Of a DNA stretch of 64,000 nt, positions 8,026 through 17,051 are shown one piece after another. How positions within the stretch are numbered: the stretch's first letter is position 1; each line of letters starts with the position of its first letter. The notes beneath the pieces were generated by a model. That model saw only the letters and a program-made list of their open reading frames with translations. It did not search any database and was not told where the DNA came from. Origin of the DNA: Caulobacter radicis (GTDB lineage: Bacteria > Pseudomonadota > Alphaproteobacteria > Caulobacterales > Caulobacteraceae); NCBI RefSeq assembly GCF_003094615.1, contig NZ_QDKO01000009.1, positions 186,001 to 250,000 on the forward strand, written 5' to 3'. Made by a program: the position numbers and the translations under genes.

Positions 8026-10104
8026 ATGCTCTCCATGGCCCTGAAGCCCGCGCCGTCCATGGCGGCCGATGACATCCACGCGCAATTGCGGCTTCGAATG
8101 GCCTCGTTCGAGGCCTTCGTTGCGCACGCCCCGTTCGCCGCGGCCCTGATCGACCGCAGCGGCCGGCTGGTCGCCGTCAGCCCCGAGTGGCGCGACGAGG
8201 ACCTGACCCCCAGCCTGCAGCCCGGCGAGCCGTTCGCCCGCTGCCTGATGAACCTGGAGGACGTCGAGAGCCTGGAGCGCTGCCTGGCGACGGGCGAGCC
8301 GTTCTCGCGCTATCGCGCCCAGGCCGGCCACGACGGCCAGCGCATCTGGCGCAGCGAGTTCGCCGCCTGCCGCAGCGACGAGGGCGTGATCTTCGCCGTC
8401 ATGGTCACCGCGCGCGACGTCACCGGCTACGCCCAGACCGCGCTGCGGGCCGAGCGCAACGAGCAGCGCCTGAAGCTGGCGCTGGAGCTCGACGACCTGA
8501 TGGTGCGCGAGGTCGATCTGAAGACCGGCGAGGTCTATGTCTCGGGCACCTGCCTCGAACTCGAGAAGTGGTGCCTGTTCGACCGCGATCCGCTGGAGAT
8601 CGTGCACGAGGACGACCGCGAGCGCATGGCCCAGATCATGCGCGCCCGCCGCGACGGCGAGGCCGCCGTGTTCGAGTTCCGCCTCAACCGCGACGACGGG
8701 GTCGAGACCTGGGTGCGCTCGGTGGGCAAGCGGTTCCTGGGCGCCGACGGCAAGCCCGAGCGGCTGGTCAACCTGTTCAAGGACATCACCGACCGCCGCC
8801 GGCAGACCGAAGCGGTCGAGAACCTGGCCTTCCGCGATCCGCTGACGGGCCTGCCCAACCGCGCCTATTTCCAGCGCAAGTTCCAGGAGGCGGTCGACGC
8901 CTCGGAGATGGCCGGCGAGATCTTCGGCCTGATCATGATCGACGTCGATCACTTCAAGGACATCAACGACACCCTCGGTCACGACGCCGGCGACGCCTTG
9001 CTGCGGCGGCTGGCCGACGTGCTGCGCCACGCCTTCCGCTCGGGCGACACCGTGGCGCGCCTCGGCGGCGACGAGTTCGCGGTGATCCTGCGCGGTCTGC
9101 ACGGCGAGGGCGACATGCTGCGGCCGATCAAGTCGCTGCAGGACCTGCTGCGCCAGCCGATCCAGCATGGCGGCCGCAGCTTCTCGGTCAGCGCCAGCAT
9201 CGGGGCGGCCCTGCACGGCGATCCCGACGCCGACCCGCACCACATCTTCAAGAACGCCGACATCGCCCTCTATCGGGCCAAGGACGAGGGGCGAAACCGC
9301 TCGATCCTGTTCGACCCGTCGATGCGCTCGGCCCTGGAACAGCGGCTGGAGCTGCTGCGCGACGTACGCGCGGCGATCGAGGCCGACGAGTTCATCCTCT
9401 ACTACCAGCCGGTGATCGACCTGGAGAGCGGCTCGGTGGCCGGCTTCGAGGCGCTGATGCGCTGGGCCCATCCCGAGCAGGGCGTGCTGACGCCCGACCG
9501 GTTCATGGCCGCCTTCGAGGATCAGGACCTTTCGCTGAAGCTGGGCGACGTGGCCTTCGAGACGGCGCTGAAGCAGATGCGCGCCTGGCTGGACGCGGGC
9601 GTCGAGTTCGGCCGGGTGGCGGTCAACATCTCGGCCGCGCAGTTCCGCTCCGGGCGGCTGGCCGAGGAGGTGCAGGAGCGCCTGGCGCGCTGGGGCGTGC
9701 CGTGCGACCGCCTGACCATCGAGGTCACCGAGACGGTCTATATGGGCTGGGCCTCGGACGTGGTCAGCGACACGGTGCGCAAGCTGCACGCCGCCGGGGT
9801 GATGATCGCTCTGGACGATTTCGGCACTGGCTACGCCAGCCTGGCCAACCTGCGGCAGTTCCCGATCGACCGGCTGAAGATCGACAAGGGCTTCGTCCAG
9901 AACACCGAGGACGCCGCCATCGTCAAGGCGGTGATCACCCTGGGCGGCTCGATGGGCATGAAGGTGGTCGCCGAGGGCGTCGAGGACCGCGAGCAGCTGG
10001 AAGCCCTGGCCGCCTATGGCTGCGACCAGGTGCAAGGCTACCACTTCAGCCGCCCGATGCCGCCGGAGAAGGCGCCGGAGTTCCTGGCCGGGTTCTCGCT
10101 GTAG
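8026..10104 (+). CDS. PAS-PAS-GGDEF-EAL cyclic-di-GMP enzyme
   Basis: Protein of 692 residues controlling the second messenger cyclic di-GMP. No TM helix is evident, so it is probably cytosolic. Two PAS-like sensor domains (about 25-135 and 145-265) precede a diguanylate cyclase domain (about 270-430) with intact GGDEF at 347-351. An inhibitory RxxD site (RSGD, 338-341) sits five residues before it. The phosphodiesterase domain (about 445-690) has EAL at 475-477, the DDFGTG loop at 597-602, DRLKIDKGFV and VAEGVED. Both active sites therefore look complete, so net activity may switch with PAS input or one half may act as a GTP-sensing regulator. It stands alone, convergent with the next gene. 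Confidence 0.95.
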   Translation: MLSMALKPAPSMAADDIHAQLRLRMASFEAFVAHAPFAAALIDRSGRLVAVSPEWRDEDLTPSLQPGEPFARCLMNLEDVESLERCLATGEPFSRYRAQAGHDGQRIWRSEFAACRSDEGVIFAVMVTARDVTGYAQTALRAERNEQRLKLALELDDLMVREVDLKTGEVYVSGTCLELEKWCLFDRDPLEIVHEDDRERMAQIMRARRDGEAAVFEFRLNRDDGVETWVRSVGKRFLGADGKPERLVNLFKDITDRRRQTEAVENLAFRDPLTGLPNRAYFQRKFQEAVDASEMAGEIFGLIMIDVDHFKDINDTLGHDAGDALLRRLADVLRHAFRSGDTVARLGGDEFAVILRGLHGEGDMLRPIKSLQDLLRQPIQHGGRSFSVSASIGAALHGDPDADPHHIFKNADIALYRAKDEGRNRSILFDPSMRSALEQRLELLRDVRAAIEADEFILYYQPVIDLESGSVAGFEALMRWAHPEQGVLTPDRFMAAFEDQDLSLKLGDVAFETALKQMRAWLDAGVEFGRVAVNISAAQFRSGRLAEEVQERLARWGVPCDRLTIEVTETVYMGWASDVVSDTVRKLHAAGVMIALDDFGTGYASLANLRQFPIDRLKIDKGFVQNTEDAAIVKAVITLGGSMGMKVVAEGVEDREQLEALAAYGCDQVQGYHFSRPMPPEKAPEFLAGFSL

Positions 10105-10112
10105 GGCGAAAG

Positions 10113-10121
10113 TTATCCACA
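10113..10121 (+). promoter_or_regulatory. Isolated consensus DnaA box
   Basis: TTATCCACA, the perfect high-affinity DnaA box, lies 8 bases after the GGDEF-EAL stop and between convergent genes. No cluster of further boxes surrounds it, so it is not an origin. It may be a titration site or chance. Confidence 0.4.
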
Positions 10122-10133
10122 GGATCGCCGATC

Positions 10134-10156
10134 TCACCTTCTCCCTATGGGGGAGG
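10134..10156. repeat. Remnant of family E/D palindrome arm
   Basis: caccttctccctatgggggaggg resembles the arm of the larger palindromes at 16913-17042 and 62906-63085. It is too short to classify firmly. Confidence 0.35.
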
Positions 10157-10200
10157 GTTTATCCTTGGTCGCCCGAGGGCGCGGGGGCGGCTCTAGGCGG

Positions 10201-11031
10201 CTACTTCTTGCCCAGGTCCGTCTTGCTGATCTTGCCCTTGTCGATGAGCCAGACGTCCTTGCCGCCGTTCGTGCCGATGGCGAGCGGCAGCTTGTAGAGA
10301 CTGCTGAGGAAGACGTGGGTCTCGACCGGGGTGGGCGAGACGATGTGGCTGGCGAAGGCCAGGGCGGGCCTGCCGTCGGCGGCCTTGGGCTTCTCGATCA
10401 GCAGGCACGAGGCCGACAGGGCGTCGACGCGTTTCACCGTCTTGCCGTCGGCCGCGACGAAGATCCGGTAGTGGCCGCCGACCGGGATGGCGCCGGCGGC
10501 CGGGGCGGGGGCCAGCAGCCAGACGATCCAGCCGTCGCCGTCGGGGTTCTTGACCATGGCCGTGTTGTAGCCGGCGCGGCAGGTGCTGGCGCCCGTCCCG
10601 GCGGCGGCCTGGCGGGCCGAGAAGGCCAGGCGCTCTTCGTCGGTCAGCTTGCGGTCGGTCGGCTCGGTGACGGGACCCGCGCCCTTGCCGTCGACCACGA
10701 CGTCGTAGCCGATCTCCAGGCCGTTCCCCTTGTCGCGGATGAAGCGGACCTTGGCGGTCTTGCCGTCGTCCTGCACCAGCCAGCCCCGCAGGCCGGCGGC
10801 CCGCAGGTCGGGGACCTTGGCGGCCAGGGCGTCGCTGGCCAGCCAGGCGGCGATGTCCTGGCGATAGATGGCGTTCCCGAAGGCCTGGATCTGCGGCAGA
10901 TCGTAGGCCTGGATGGGCGCGACAGGCTTGGCGGGAGCCTTGCTGGCGGCGCTGGCGGACGGCTGGGCGTGCGCGACGCCGGCAAGCAGAAGGGCCAGGC
11001 TGACGGCCAGGGCCGGACGGAACGACGCCAC
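10201..11031 (-). CDS. Exported hypothetical protein
   Basis: Protein of 276 residues with a clear signal peptide (about 1-22, LAVSLALLLAGVAHA then Q). The mature part has no family I recognise. It is Ala/Lys-rich at first, then has two cysteines about 80 residues apart (STCRAGY and SASCLLI) that could form a periplasmic disulfide. The start is a GTG with GGGGGAG seven bases upstream; no ATG in frame keeps the signal peptide. It converges on the GGDEF-EAL gene and probably forms its own transcription unit. Confidence 0.75.
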   Translation of the reverse strand: MASFRPALAVSLALLLAGVAHAQPSASAASKAPAKPVAPIQAYDLPQIQAFGNAIYRQDIAAWLASDALAAKVPDLRAAGLRGWLVQDDGKTAKVRFIRDKGNGLEIGYDVVVDGKGAGPVTEPTDRKLTDEERLAFSARQAAAGTGASTCRAGYNTAMVKNPDGDGWIVWLLAPAPAAGAIPVGGHYRIFVAADGKTVKRVDALSASCLLIEKPKAADGRPALAFASHIVSPTPVETHVFLSSLYKLPLAIGTNGGKDVWLIDKGKISKTDLGKK

Positions 11032-11129
11032 GCAGATACTCCCCCAGGATGCAACTCATCCCAAGGTAGCGATTGGCGCGGCGGCGTCCATGGGGAAAGA
11101 GGGCGCATCGACCCAAGCTGAAGCAGGTT

Positions 11130-11600
11130 CTAGAACTCCGTGCGGTGATACATGCTCCCTCGTCCCGCACGGCGACCGTCAGGCCGCTCATAGTTAGGAT
11201 GCTTTCCCGCTTCCCCAATCGATTCCAAGCGCGTTAGCGCGGGCACAGTCAGGCGTTTACTGATGTTGAAGTAGGGGTACGAACCGCGAATTTCAGGGTG
11301 AAGGATCGCCGCTACTGCAACATCGGAGGCAGACACATACCGGAGGGCCCAGCTCTCAATTATATGTTTAAGAGCGAAGTGAGATTTCAGGACGCCCTTT
11401 GTCTTTTCTTGCGCGTCTAGCCACTCATACGCAATGCGTATGCAGTCGTCATGCTCGAATAGCAGAATGTTGCTGCTGTTTCCCCGGGCCGCGGAATATA
11501 TGGCTTTGGCGTGGGCTATCTCTTCGGGGGTGGGCATGAACGGTGTGTCCGAGCTCTGAAGAATGCCCAAAAATATTGCTTCAGATGCAGCGAAGTCCAT
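11130..11600 (-). CDS. Orphan hypothetical protein in AT-richer DNA
   Basis: I do not recognise this 156-residue protein. It is soluble and largely helical in appearance, with a segment YEWLDAQEKTKG at the centre and a basic Gly/Arg tail. AAAGGGG precedes the ATG at the right distance, so translation is plausible. The gene and its flanks are visibly richer in A/T and use codons such as ATA, TTA and AAT that are rare in the neighbours. It sits between an exported orphan and the S4/helicase pair, like a small imported insert. Confidence 0.6.
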   Translation of the reverse strand: MDFAASEAIFLGILQSSDTPFMPTPEEIAHAKAIYSAARGNSSNILLFEHDDCIRIAYEWLDAQEKTKGVLKSHFALKHIIESWALRYVSASDVAVAAILHPEIRGSYPYFNISKRLTVPALTRLESIGEAGKHPNYERPDGRRAGRGSMYHRTEF

Positions 11601-11628
11601 GCCCCTTTAACTCAAATTGGGCTTTCCT

Positions 11629-11928
11629 CTACCCCTCCAGCGCCTCGTAGAGCCCGCGCGCCTCGGTGGCCGGACCCCGCCGTTCGCCGCAGTCGAGGAT
11701 GCGCACGTTCACCAGTCGGCCGCCGATGGCGAAGACCAGGACGTCGCCGGCCTTGAGCACGCGCGAGGGCTTGTCGATGCGGCTGTCGGGGGCGCCGGCG
11801 CGGGTCAGGCGGATGCGGCCCTCGTCGACGAAGCGGGCGGCCATCGAGCGGGTCTTGAAGAAGCGGGCGCGCCACAGCCAGACGTCGGCGCGGCAGTGCT
11901 CGTCGTTGTGATGAGCCTCGTCGCTCAT
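11629..11928 (-). CDS. S4-domain RNA-binding protein (HslR/Hsp15-like)
   Basis: Small cytoplasmic protein of 99 residues. The S4 RNA-binding fold covers about 13-70 (RADVWLWRARFFKTRSMAAR, then the GRIRLT and KAGDVLVF segments). The related Hsp15 binds stalled 50S subunits carrying nascent chains; a similar ribosome-related role is likely but not shown here. Its ATG overlaps the helicase stop codon (ATGA), so the two are translationally coupled and made from one message, suggesting joint RNA metabolism. The C-terminal ERRGPATEARGLYEAL motif is typical of the alphaproteobacterial group. Confidence 0.88.
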   Translation of the reverse strand: MSDEAHHNDEHCRADVWLWRARFFKTRSMAARFVDEGRIRLTRAGAPDSRIDKPSRVLKAGDVLVFAIGGRLVNVRILDCGERRGPATEARGLYEALEG

Positions 11929-14489
11929 GAGGCGGCCTTGTCGGTCGAGACCGCGGCCGGCTTGCGCCGGCGGGGCTTCCTGCGGCGAGCGGGCGGGGGC
12001 GGCGGCTCGGTCAGCTTGGCCAGGGCCGCGAACGGCGAGTCCGGGCGCGCCTTGACCGGCTTGGGCTCCAGCCGCTGGGCGCCGCGGCGCTTCCAGATGA
12101 TCGGGGCGTCGGGCTTGGCGCGCACCGCCGGAGTGTAGTCGAGCGAGCGCAGGATCGACGAGGCCTCGGCCGGGGTCCAGCCCAGGGCCTCCAGCGCCGC
12201 CGGGGTCAGCACCACGCCGCCGGGGCGCTGTTCGGCGCGCAGCAGGCCGTCGAGCTTCTCCAGGGTCTCGACCTGCACCAGGTGCTTGCCGGCGACGCGC
12301 AGGCCGCTGGCGGCCAGGGCGCGGGGCGAGGGCAGCGGCGAGGGCAGGGGGCAAAGCCCCACCAGCGGGCCGCGCCAGCCGCCGGGATCCAGGGCGCGGG
12401 CGCAGGCGATGGCCTCGGACTTCAGCACGCCGGGGGAATAGAGCGAGAAGGCGCCGATGCGCACGCCCAGGCTCTTGAGCGCCCGGCGCTCGGCCTGGCT
12501 GAGGGCCTTGAGTTCGGGGTCGAGGGGGTGCTTGTCGAGCACGCCGCCGGCTTCGAGCAGACGGTGGGCGACGCCGCGCGGCAGGCCGCGCAGCTCGCCG
12601 CCGGCCAGCGCCGCTTGCAGCTTGCGCAGCGGGGCCAGATGGCGGTCGACTTCGGAAGCCAGGAAGGCGTCGAGCCGGCGCTCGGCCCGCTCGCGCGCCG
12701 GGGCTGGGCCCAGCTCGCCCAGCAGGCGGGCGCGGGGCGACAGCAGGTCGCCGCCCGACCGCACGGCCCCGGCGAGCTCGCCGCGCCACAGGATCGCGCC
12801 GTCGGGCGTCAGGGCGAAGGCCTCGTCGGGCTCGGCGGCCAGCAGGCCCAGGCGCCGGGCGATCTCGGGCCCGACGGCGCGCTGGGCGGCGTTGCGCAGG
12901 GCGCGCTCCTCCAGCGGGGTCGAGGCCTTCTCGGGAACGAAGGTGACGCCGGTCAGGCGGCCGACCACCTGGCCCTCGACGCTGACCTCGCCGTCGGCCG
13001 CGACCCCCGCCAGCAGCACGTCGCGCTCGCCCAGCTGCTTCATCAGCACGCTGGTGCGGCGGTCGATGAACCGGGCCATCAGCTTTTCGTGCAGGGTGTC
13101 GCTGATCTTGTCTTCCAGCTCGCGGGTGCGGCCCTGCCAGTGGACGGGATTGGCCAGCCAGTCGGGGCGGTTGGCGATGTAGGACAGGGTGCGCACCCCC
13201 GACAGGCGCGCGGCCAGGCTGTCGATCTCGCCGTCGGTGCGGTCCAGCGCCTTGAACTGGCCGTTGATCCAGTCTTCCGGCAGGCGCTTGCGGCCCGTGG
13301 TCAGGTCGTCGAACAGGGTGCGGACCATCCGCTGGTGGTCGTCGTCGGTGGTCTTGCGGAAGTCGGGCGTCTGGCAGACGTCCCACAGCTTCAGGAGGGC
13401 CGAGCGGTCGGTCTTGCAGCGGGAGACGACGTCTTCGTGGGCCGCCAGCTTGCGCAGGGTGCGCTCGTCCAGCGCCTCCTGCGACAGGGTCAGGCCCGTG
13501 CGGTTGGGCGGCTCCGACAGCGAACGCAGCAGGCCCTGCAGCGAGCCGAAGTCGAGCCGGGCGTTGCGCCACTCGGCCGCCAGGATCGGCTGGAAGGCGT
13601 GCTCCTCGACGGCCTGGACCAGGTCTTCGTCCATCTCCTCGCAGTCGCCGGTGACCCCGAACGTGCCGTCGCGGGTGTAGCGGCCGGCGCGGCCGGCGAT
13701 CTGGCCCACCTCCTGCGGGTGCAGCCAGCGGGTGCGGCGGCCGTCGAACTTGCGCAGGCCCGCGAAGGCCACGTGGTCGACGTCCATGTTCAGGCCCATG
13801 CCGATGGCGTCGGTGGCGACCAGGAAGTCGACCTCGCCGCTCTGGTAGAGGGCGACCTGGGCGTTGCGCGTGCGGGGGCTCAAGCTGCCCATGACCACGG
13901 CCGCGCCGCCCCGCTGGCGGCGGATCAGCTCGGCGATGGCGTAGACCGCGTCGGTGGAGAAGGCGACGATCGCCGTGCGCCGGGGCAGGCGGGTCAGCTT
14001 CTTGGAGCCGGCGTAGGACAGGTTGGAAAAGCGCTCGCGGCCGACGATCTCGGCGTCGGGCAGCAGGCGACGGACCAGCGGCGCCATGGTGGCGGCGCCC
14101 AGCAGCATGGTCTCGAACCGGCCGCGGGCGTGCAGCAGGCGGTGGGTGAAGATGTGGCCGCGCTCGGGATCGGCGCAGAGCTGGATCTCGTCGATGGCCA
14201 CGAAGTCGACCTCGCGGCCCAGCGGCATGGCCTCGACCGTGCAGACGAAATAGGCCGCGCGCGGCGGGACGATCTTCTCTTCGCCCGTGATCAGGGCCAC
14301 GGCGGCCTTGCCGCGCAGCTTGACGATGCGGTCGTAGATCTCGCGCGCCAGCAGGCGCAGCGGCAGGCCGATCATGCCCGAGCCGTGGCCCAGCATGCGT
14401 TCGACGGCCAGATGGGTCTTGCCGGTGTTGGTGGGCCCCAGGACCGCGGTGAGCCGCGACGGGGCGAGGCCGGTGGAACGGTCGCTCAT
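11925..14489 (-). CDS. SUV3-like DExH RNA helicase
   Basis: Helicase of 854 residues resembling mitochondrial SUV3, which unwinds RNA 3' to 5' for degradation. The Walker A motif is GPTNTGKT at about 18-25, motif II is the unusual DEIQ (in VAIDEIQLC), and later motifs include FSTDAVYAIAE, VATDAIGMGLNMDV and QIAGRAGRYTRDG. A long C-terminal region follows, ending in a Pro/Lys/Arg-rich basic tail (PPPPPARRRKPRRRK) that could bind RNA. The start is MSDRSTG with GGAGGG in front; an open frame runs far upstream but is only GC-driven. It is coupled by a 4-base overlap to the S4 protein. RNA turnover or ribosome rescue is a reasonable inference. Confidence 0.92.
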   Translation of the reverse strand: MSDRSTGLAPSRLTAVLGPTNTGKTHLAVERMLGHGSGMIGLPLRLLAREIYDRIVKLRGKAAVALITGEEKIVPPRAAYFVCTVEAMPLGREVDFVAIDEIQLCADPERGHIFTHRLLHARGRFETMLLGAATMAPLVRRLLPDAEIVGRERFSNLSYAGSKKLTRLPRRTAIVAFSTDAVYAIAELIRRQRGGAAVVMGSLSPRTRNAQVALYQSGEVDFLVATDAIGMGLNMDVDHVAFAGLRKFDGRRTRWLHPQEVGQIAGRAGRYTRDGTFGVTGDCEEMDEDLVQAVEEHAFQPILAAEWRNARLDFGSLQGLLRSLSEPPNRTGLTLSQEALDERTLRKLAAHEDVVSRCKTDRSALLKLWDVCQTPDFRKTTDDDHQRMVRTLFDDLTTGRKRLPEDWINGQFKALDRTDGEIDSLAARLSGVRTLSYIANRPDWLANPVHWQGRTRELEDKISDTLHEKLMARFIDRRTSVLMKQLGERDVLLAGVAADGEVSVEGQVVGRLTGVTFVPEKASTPLEERALRNAAQRAVGPEIARRLGLLAAEPDEAFALTPDGAILWRGELAGAVRSGGDLLSPRARLLGELGPAPARERAERRLDAFLASEVDRHLAPLRKLQAALAGGELRGLPRGVAHRLLEAGGVLDKHPLDPELKALSQAERRALKSLGVRIGAFSLYSPGVLKSEAIACARALDPGGWRGPLVGLCPLPSPLPSPRALAASGLRVAGKHLVQVETLEKLDGLLRAEQRPGGVVLTPAALEALGWTPAEASSILRSLDYTPAVRAKPDAPIIWKRRGAQRLEPKPVKARPDSPFAALAKLTEPPPPPARRRKPRRRKPAAVSTDKAAS

Positions 14490-14648
14490 GACCCTCCGAA
14501 AGTGGGGCGGGAATCGAGGCGAGGCAAGCGCGGGCTTGGCCCCGGATGCGACGATCCGCCGCCCGGGCCGTAAACCATGCTGGACGGCGTGACCGGCTAT
14601 GAGGACAGCAGAGTTCCTCCCGCTCGCGCTTATCCCGGCCAAGGACCC

Positions 14649-16904
14649 ATGTTCGCCACGCTTCGGTGTTTGGATCAGCACGACCCGACGCTGGTGATCT
14701 GGGCGCTGCTCGTCTGCCTGGCGTCGATGGCCGTGGGCGTGCACGCCTATCACCGGGGCGCGACGGCGGCGGGGCCGGCCCGCACCGCGTGGATCCTGCT
14801 CACGGGCCTGGTGCTGGGCAGCGGCGTCTGGGCCACCCACTTCATCGCCATGCTGGGCTTCCAGCCCGGACTGCGGCTCAGCTTCGACGAGCCGATGACG
14901 GCCCTGTCGTTCCTGGTGGCCCTGACCGGCCTGGCGGGCGGTGCGGGCCTGGCCATGACCGCGACCGGACGGGCGCGACGGCTGGCCGGCGGGGCGCTTT
15001 GCGGCGGAAGCATCGCGGCCATGCACTTCGTCGGCGTCTCGGCCATGCGTCTGCCGGCCCTGATGATCTGGCGGGCCGACCTGGTGGTCGCCGCGATCCT
15101 GATCGCCGCCGGGCTTTCCGCCCTGGCCTTCGCCGACCTGCGGCGCGAGAGCGGCCTGCGCGGGCGGGCGGCGTCGATCCTGCTGCTGGCGGCCGCCGTC
15201 TGCGGCCTGCACTTCGTGGGCATGGGCGCGGTCACCCTGCTGCCGATCGCCGACCTCGAGGCCGCCGGCCGTTTCACGCGCGGCGAGCTGGCGCGATCGG
15301 TCGTCGCCATGGTCTCGATGATCGTCCTCGCCGGCTGCGGCATGCTGCTGACCCACCGCCTGGCGCACCGCTCGGCCTTCGCCACCCTGCGCTCGGCGCT
15401 GAACCGGGCGCCGATCGGCCTGGGCTATTTCGACCGCAACAACCTCTTGCAGGTGTGGAACGCCACCCTGGCCGACTTCGCGCGGCCCTACGGCCTGACC
15501 CTGGCGCGGGGCATGAGCCTTTCCGAGATCGCCGAGCGCACGGCGATGGACGCCAAGGCCCGCCAGGCGGCCAGGGCGGTGCTCGACGCCGTCGACGACC
15601 AGGTGGGCGAATGGGTGTCGCCCGACACCTTCAGCTCGCCCGACGGCCGTTTCCAGTCGCTGAAGCTGACGCCGGCCGAGGACGGCGGCTTCCTGCTGAT
15701 CATCACCGACATCACCGAGCACGTGACGGTGACCGAGCGCGAGATCGAGGCCCGGCGCCTGGCCGAGGGCGCCAGCCGCGCCAAGAGCGAGTTCCTGGCC
15801 AATATGAGCCATGAGATCCGCACGCCGCTGAACGGCATCCTGGGCATGACCCAGGTGATGTCGCGCGAGGCCCTGGACGACGACCAGCGCGAACGGCTGG
15901 AGATCATCGGCGCCTCCGGCGCGGCCCTGCTGGAGATCCTCAACGACGTCCTGGACCTGTCCAAGATCGAGGCGGGCCGGATGGAGCTGAACGAGGCCGC
16001 GTTCGACCTCGAGGAGACGGTGCGCCTGGCCTTGGCGCCCTACGCGCCGCTGGCGGCCGAAAAGGACCTGTCGCTGACGCTGGCGGTGGACGAGGCGGCG
16101 ACGGGCGCCTGGCTGGGCGATGCGCCTCGCCTTCGCCAGATCCTCGGCAACCTGGTGGTCAACGCGGTGAAGTTCACCGACCAGGGCGGCGTGGCGGTCT
16201 CGGTCGAGCGGCGCGAGGCGGGCCTGCGCTTCATCGTGGCGGACACCGGCGAGGGGGTGTCCGAGGCCGATCGCGCGCGGATCTTCAAGGCCTTCACCCA
16301 GGCCGACGCCTCGGCCACCCGGCGTCACGGCGGCACGGGCCTTGGCCTGACCATCTCGCGCAGCCTGGCCGAGCGGATGGGCGGCGGGCTGTGGCTGGAG
16401 AGCCGCGAGGGCGAGGGGGCGACCTTCGGCGTCGACCTGCCGCTGATCCCGTTGGCCGAAGAGCCGGCGACGGCGGTGGTCTCGCCTGTCGTCCAGGCGG
16501 CCCCGCAGGGCGCGCTGCGCATCCTGGCGGCCGAGGACAATCTGGTGAACCAGACCGTGCTGCAGGCCCTGCTGGCGCCGTTCGAGGTCGAGCTGGCCCT
16601 GGCCGCCGACGGCCGCCAGGCGGTGGCCGCCTACCAGGCCGATCCGGCGATCGACCTCGTCCTGATGGACATCCAGATGCCGGAGCTCAACGGCCTGGCC
16701 GCCGCGCAGGCCATCCGCGCGTTCGAGGCCGCGCACGGCCTGGCGGCCGTCCCGATCATCGCGGTGACCGCCAACGCCATGCCCCACCAGGTCGAGACCT
16801 ATTTCGCCGCCGGCATGACCGGTTTCGTCGCCAAGCCGCTGAACCTCGCCGACCTGCTGGCGGCGATCGAACAGGCGACCAGCCCGAAGGCGGACGCGGC
16901 TTAG
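14649..16904 (+). CDS. MHYT-sensor hybrid histidine kinase with receiver
   Basis: Membrane sensor kinase of about 751 residues. The N-terminal MHYT domain (about 10-245) has seven TM helices and three His-containing motifs (HFIAM, AMHFVGV, LHFVGMG); the family is proposed to bind copper and sense oxygen, CO or NO. A PAS-7-like domain (about 250-360) follows, then the kinase core with phosphoacceptor His388 (MSHEIRTPLN), N-box NLVVNAVKF, DTGEG and GTGLGL, and a C-terminal receiver with phosphoacceptor Asp674 (LMDIQMP). The start at MFATL is preferred over one 24 codons upstream because MHYT proteins begin there and AAGGA is near. It is divergent from the helicase. No output regulator is adjacent. 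Confidence 0.92.
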   Translation: MFATLRCLDQHDPTLVIWALLVCLASMAVGVHAYHRGATAAGPARTAWILLTGLVLGSGVWATHFIAMLGFQPGLRLSFDEPMTALSFLVALTGLAGGAGLAMTATGRARRLAGGALCGGSIAAMHFVGVSAMRLPALMIWRADLVVAAILIAAGLSALAFADLRRESGLRGRAASILLLAAAVCGLHFVGMGAVTLLPIADLEAAGRFTRGELARSVVAMVSMIVLAGCGMLLTHRLAHRSAFATLRSALNRAPIGLGYFDRNNLLQVWNATLADFARPYGLTLARGMSLSEIAERTAMDAKARQAARAVLDAVDDQVGEWVSPDTFSSPDGRFQSLKLTPAEDGGFLLIITDITEHVTVTEREIEARRLAEGASRAKSEFLANMSHEIRTPLNGILGMTQVMSREALDDDQRERLEIIGASGAALLEILNDVLDLSKIEAGRMELNEAAFDLEETVRLALAPYAPLAAEKDLSLTLAVDEAATGAWLGDAPRLRQILGNLVVNAVKFTDQGGVAVSVERREAGLRFIVADTGEGVSEADRARIFKAFTQADASATRRHGGTGLGLTISRSLAERMGGGLWLESREGEGATFGVDLPLIPLAEEPATAVVSPVVQAAPQGALRILAAEDNLVNQTVLQALLAPFEVELALAADGRQAVAAYQADPAIDLVLMDIQMPELNGLAAAQAIRAFEAAHGLAAVPIIAVTANAMPHQVETYFAAGMTGFVAKPLNLADLLAAIEQATSPKADAA

Positions 16905-16912
16905 GGGGTCTA

Positions 16913-17042
16913 TTCCCTCCCCCTTGATGGGGGAGGGGCAGGGGTGGGGGTGATTGCTGAGGCAAGAGTTCCAACGGCGCGTCGGCCTGAAGCGCAGGGT
17001 CACCCCCATCCCCGGCCCTTCCCCCACCAAGGGGGAAGGGAG
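16913..17042. repeat. Intergenic palindromic element, family D
   Basis: About 130 bp between convergent genes, with inverted ends (ttccctcccccttgatgggg / ccaccaagggggaaggga) and inner arms (aggggtgggggtga / tcacccccatccc). No ORF is credible in it. It probably folds into a long hairpin in RNA from either gene. Confidence 0.6.
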
Positions 17043-17051
17043 AACGTGCGG

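Noticed and set aside
14490-17030. Upstream extension of the helicase frame covering the MHYT kinase
   Set aside because: The frame is open but encodes Arg/Gly/His-rich shadow sequence; the real helicase starts at MSDRSTG with a good ribosome site.
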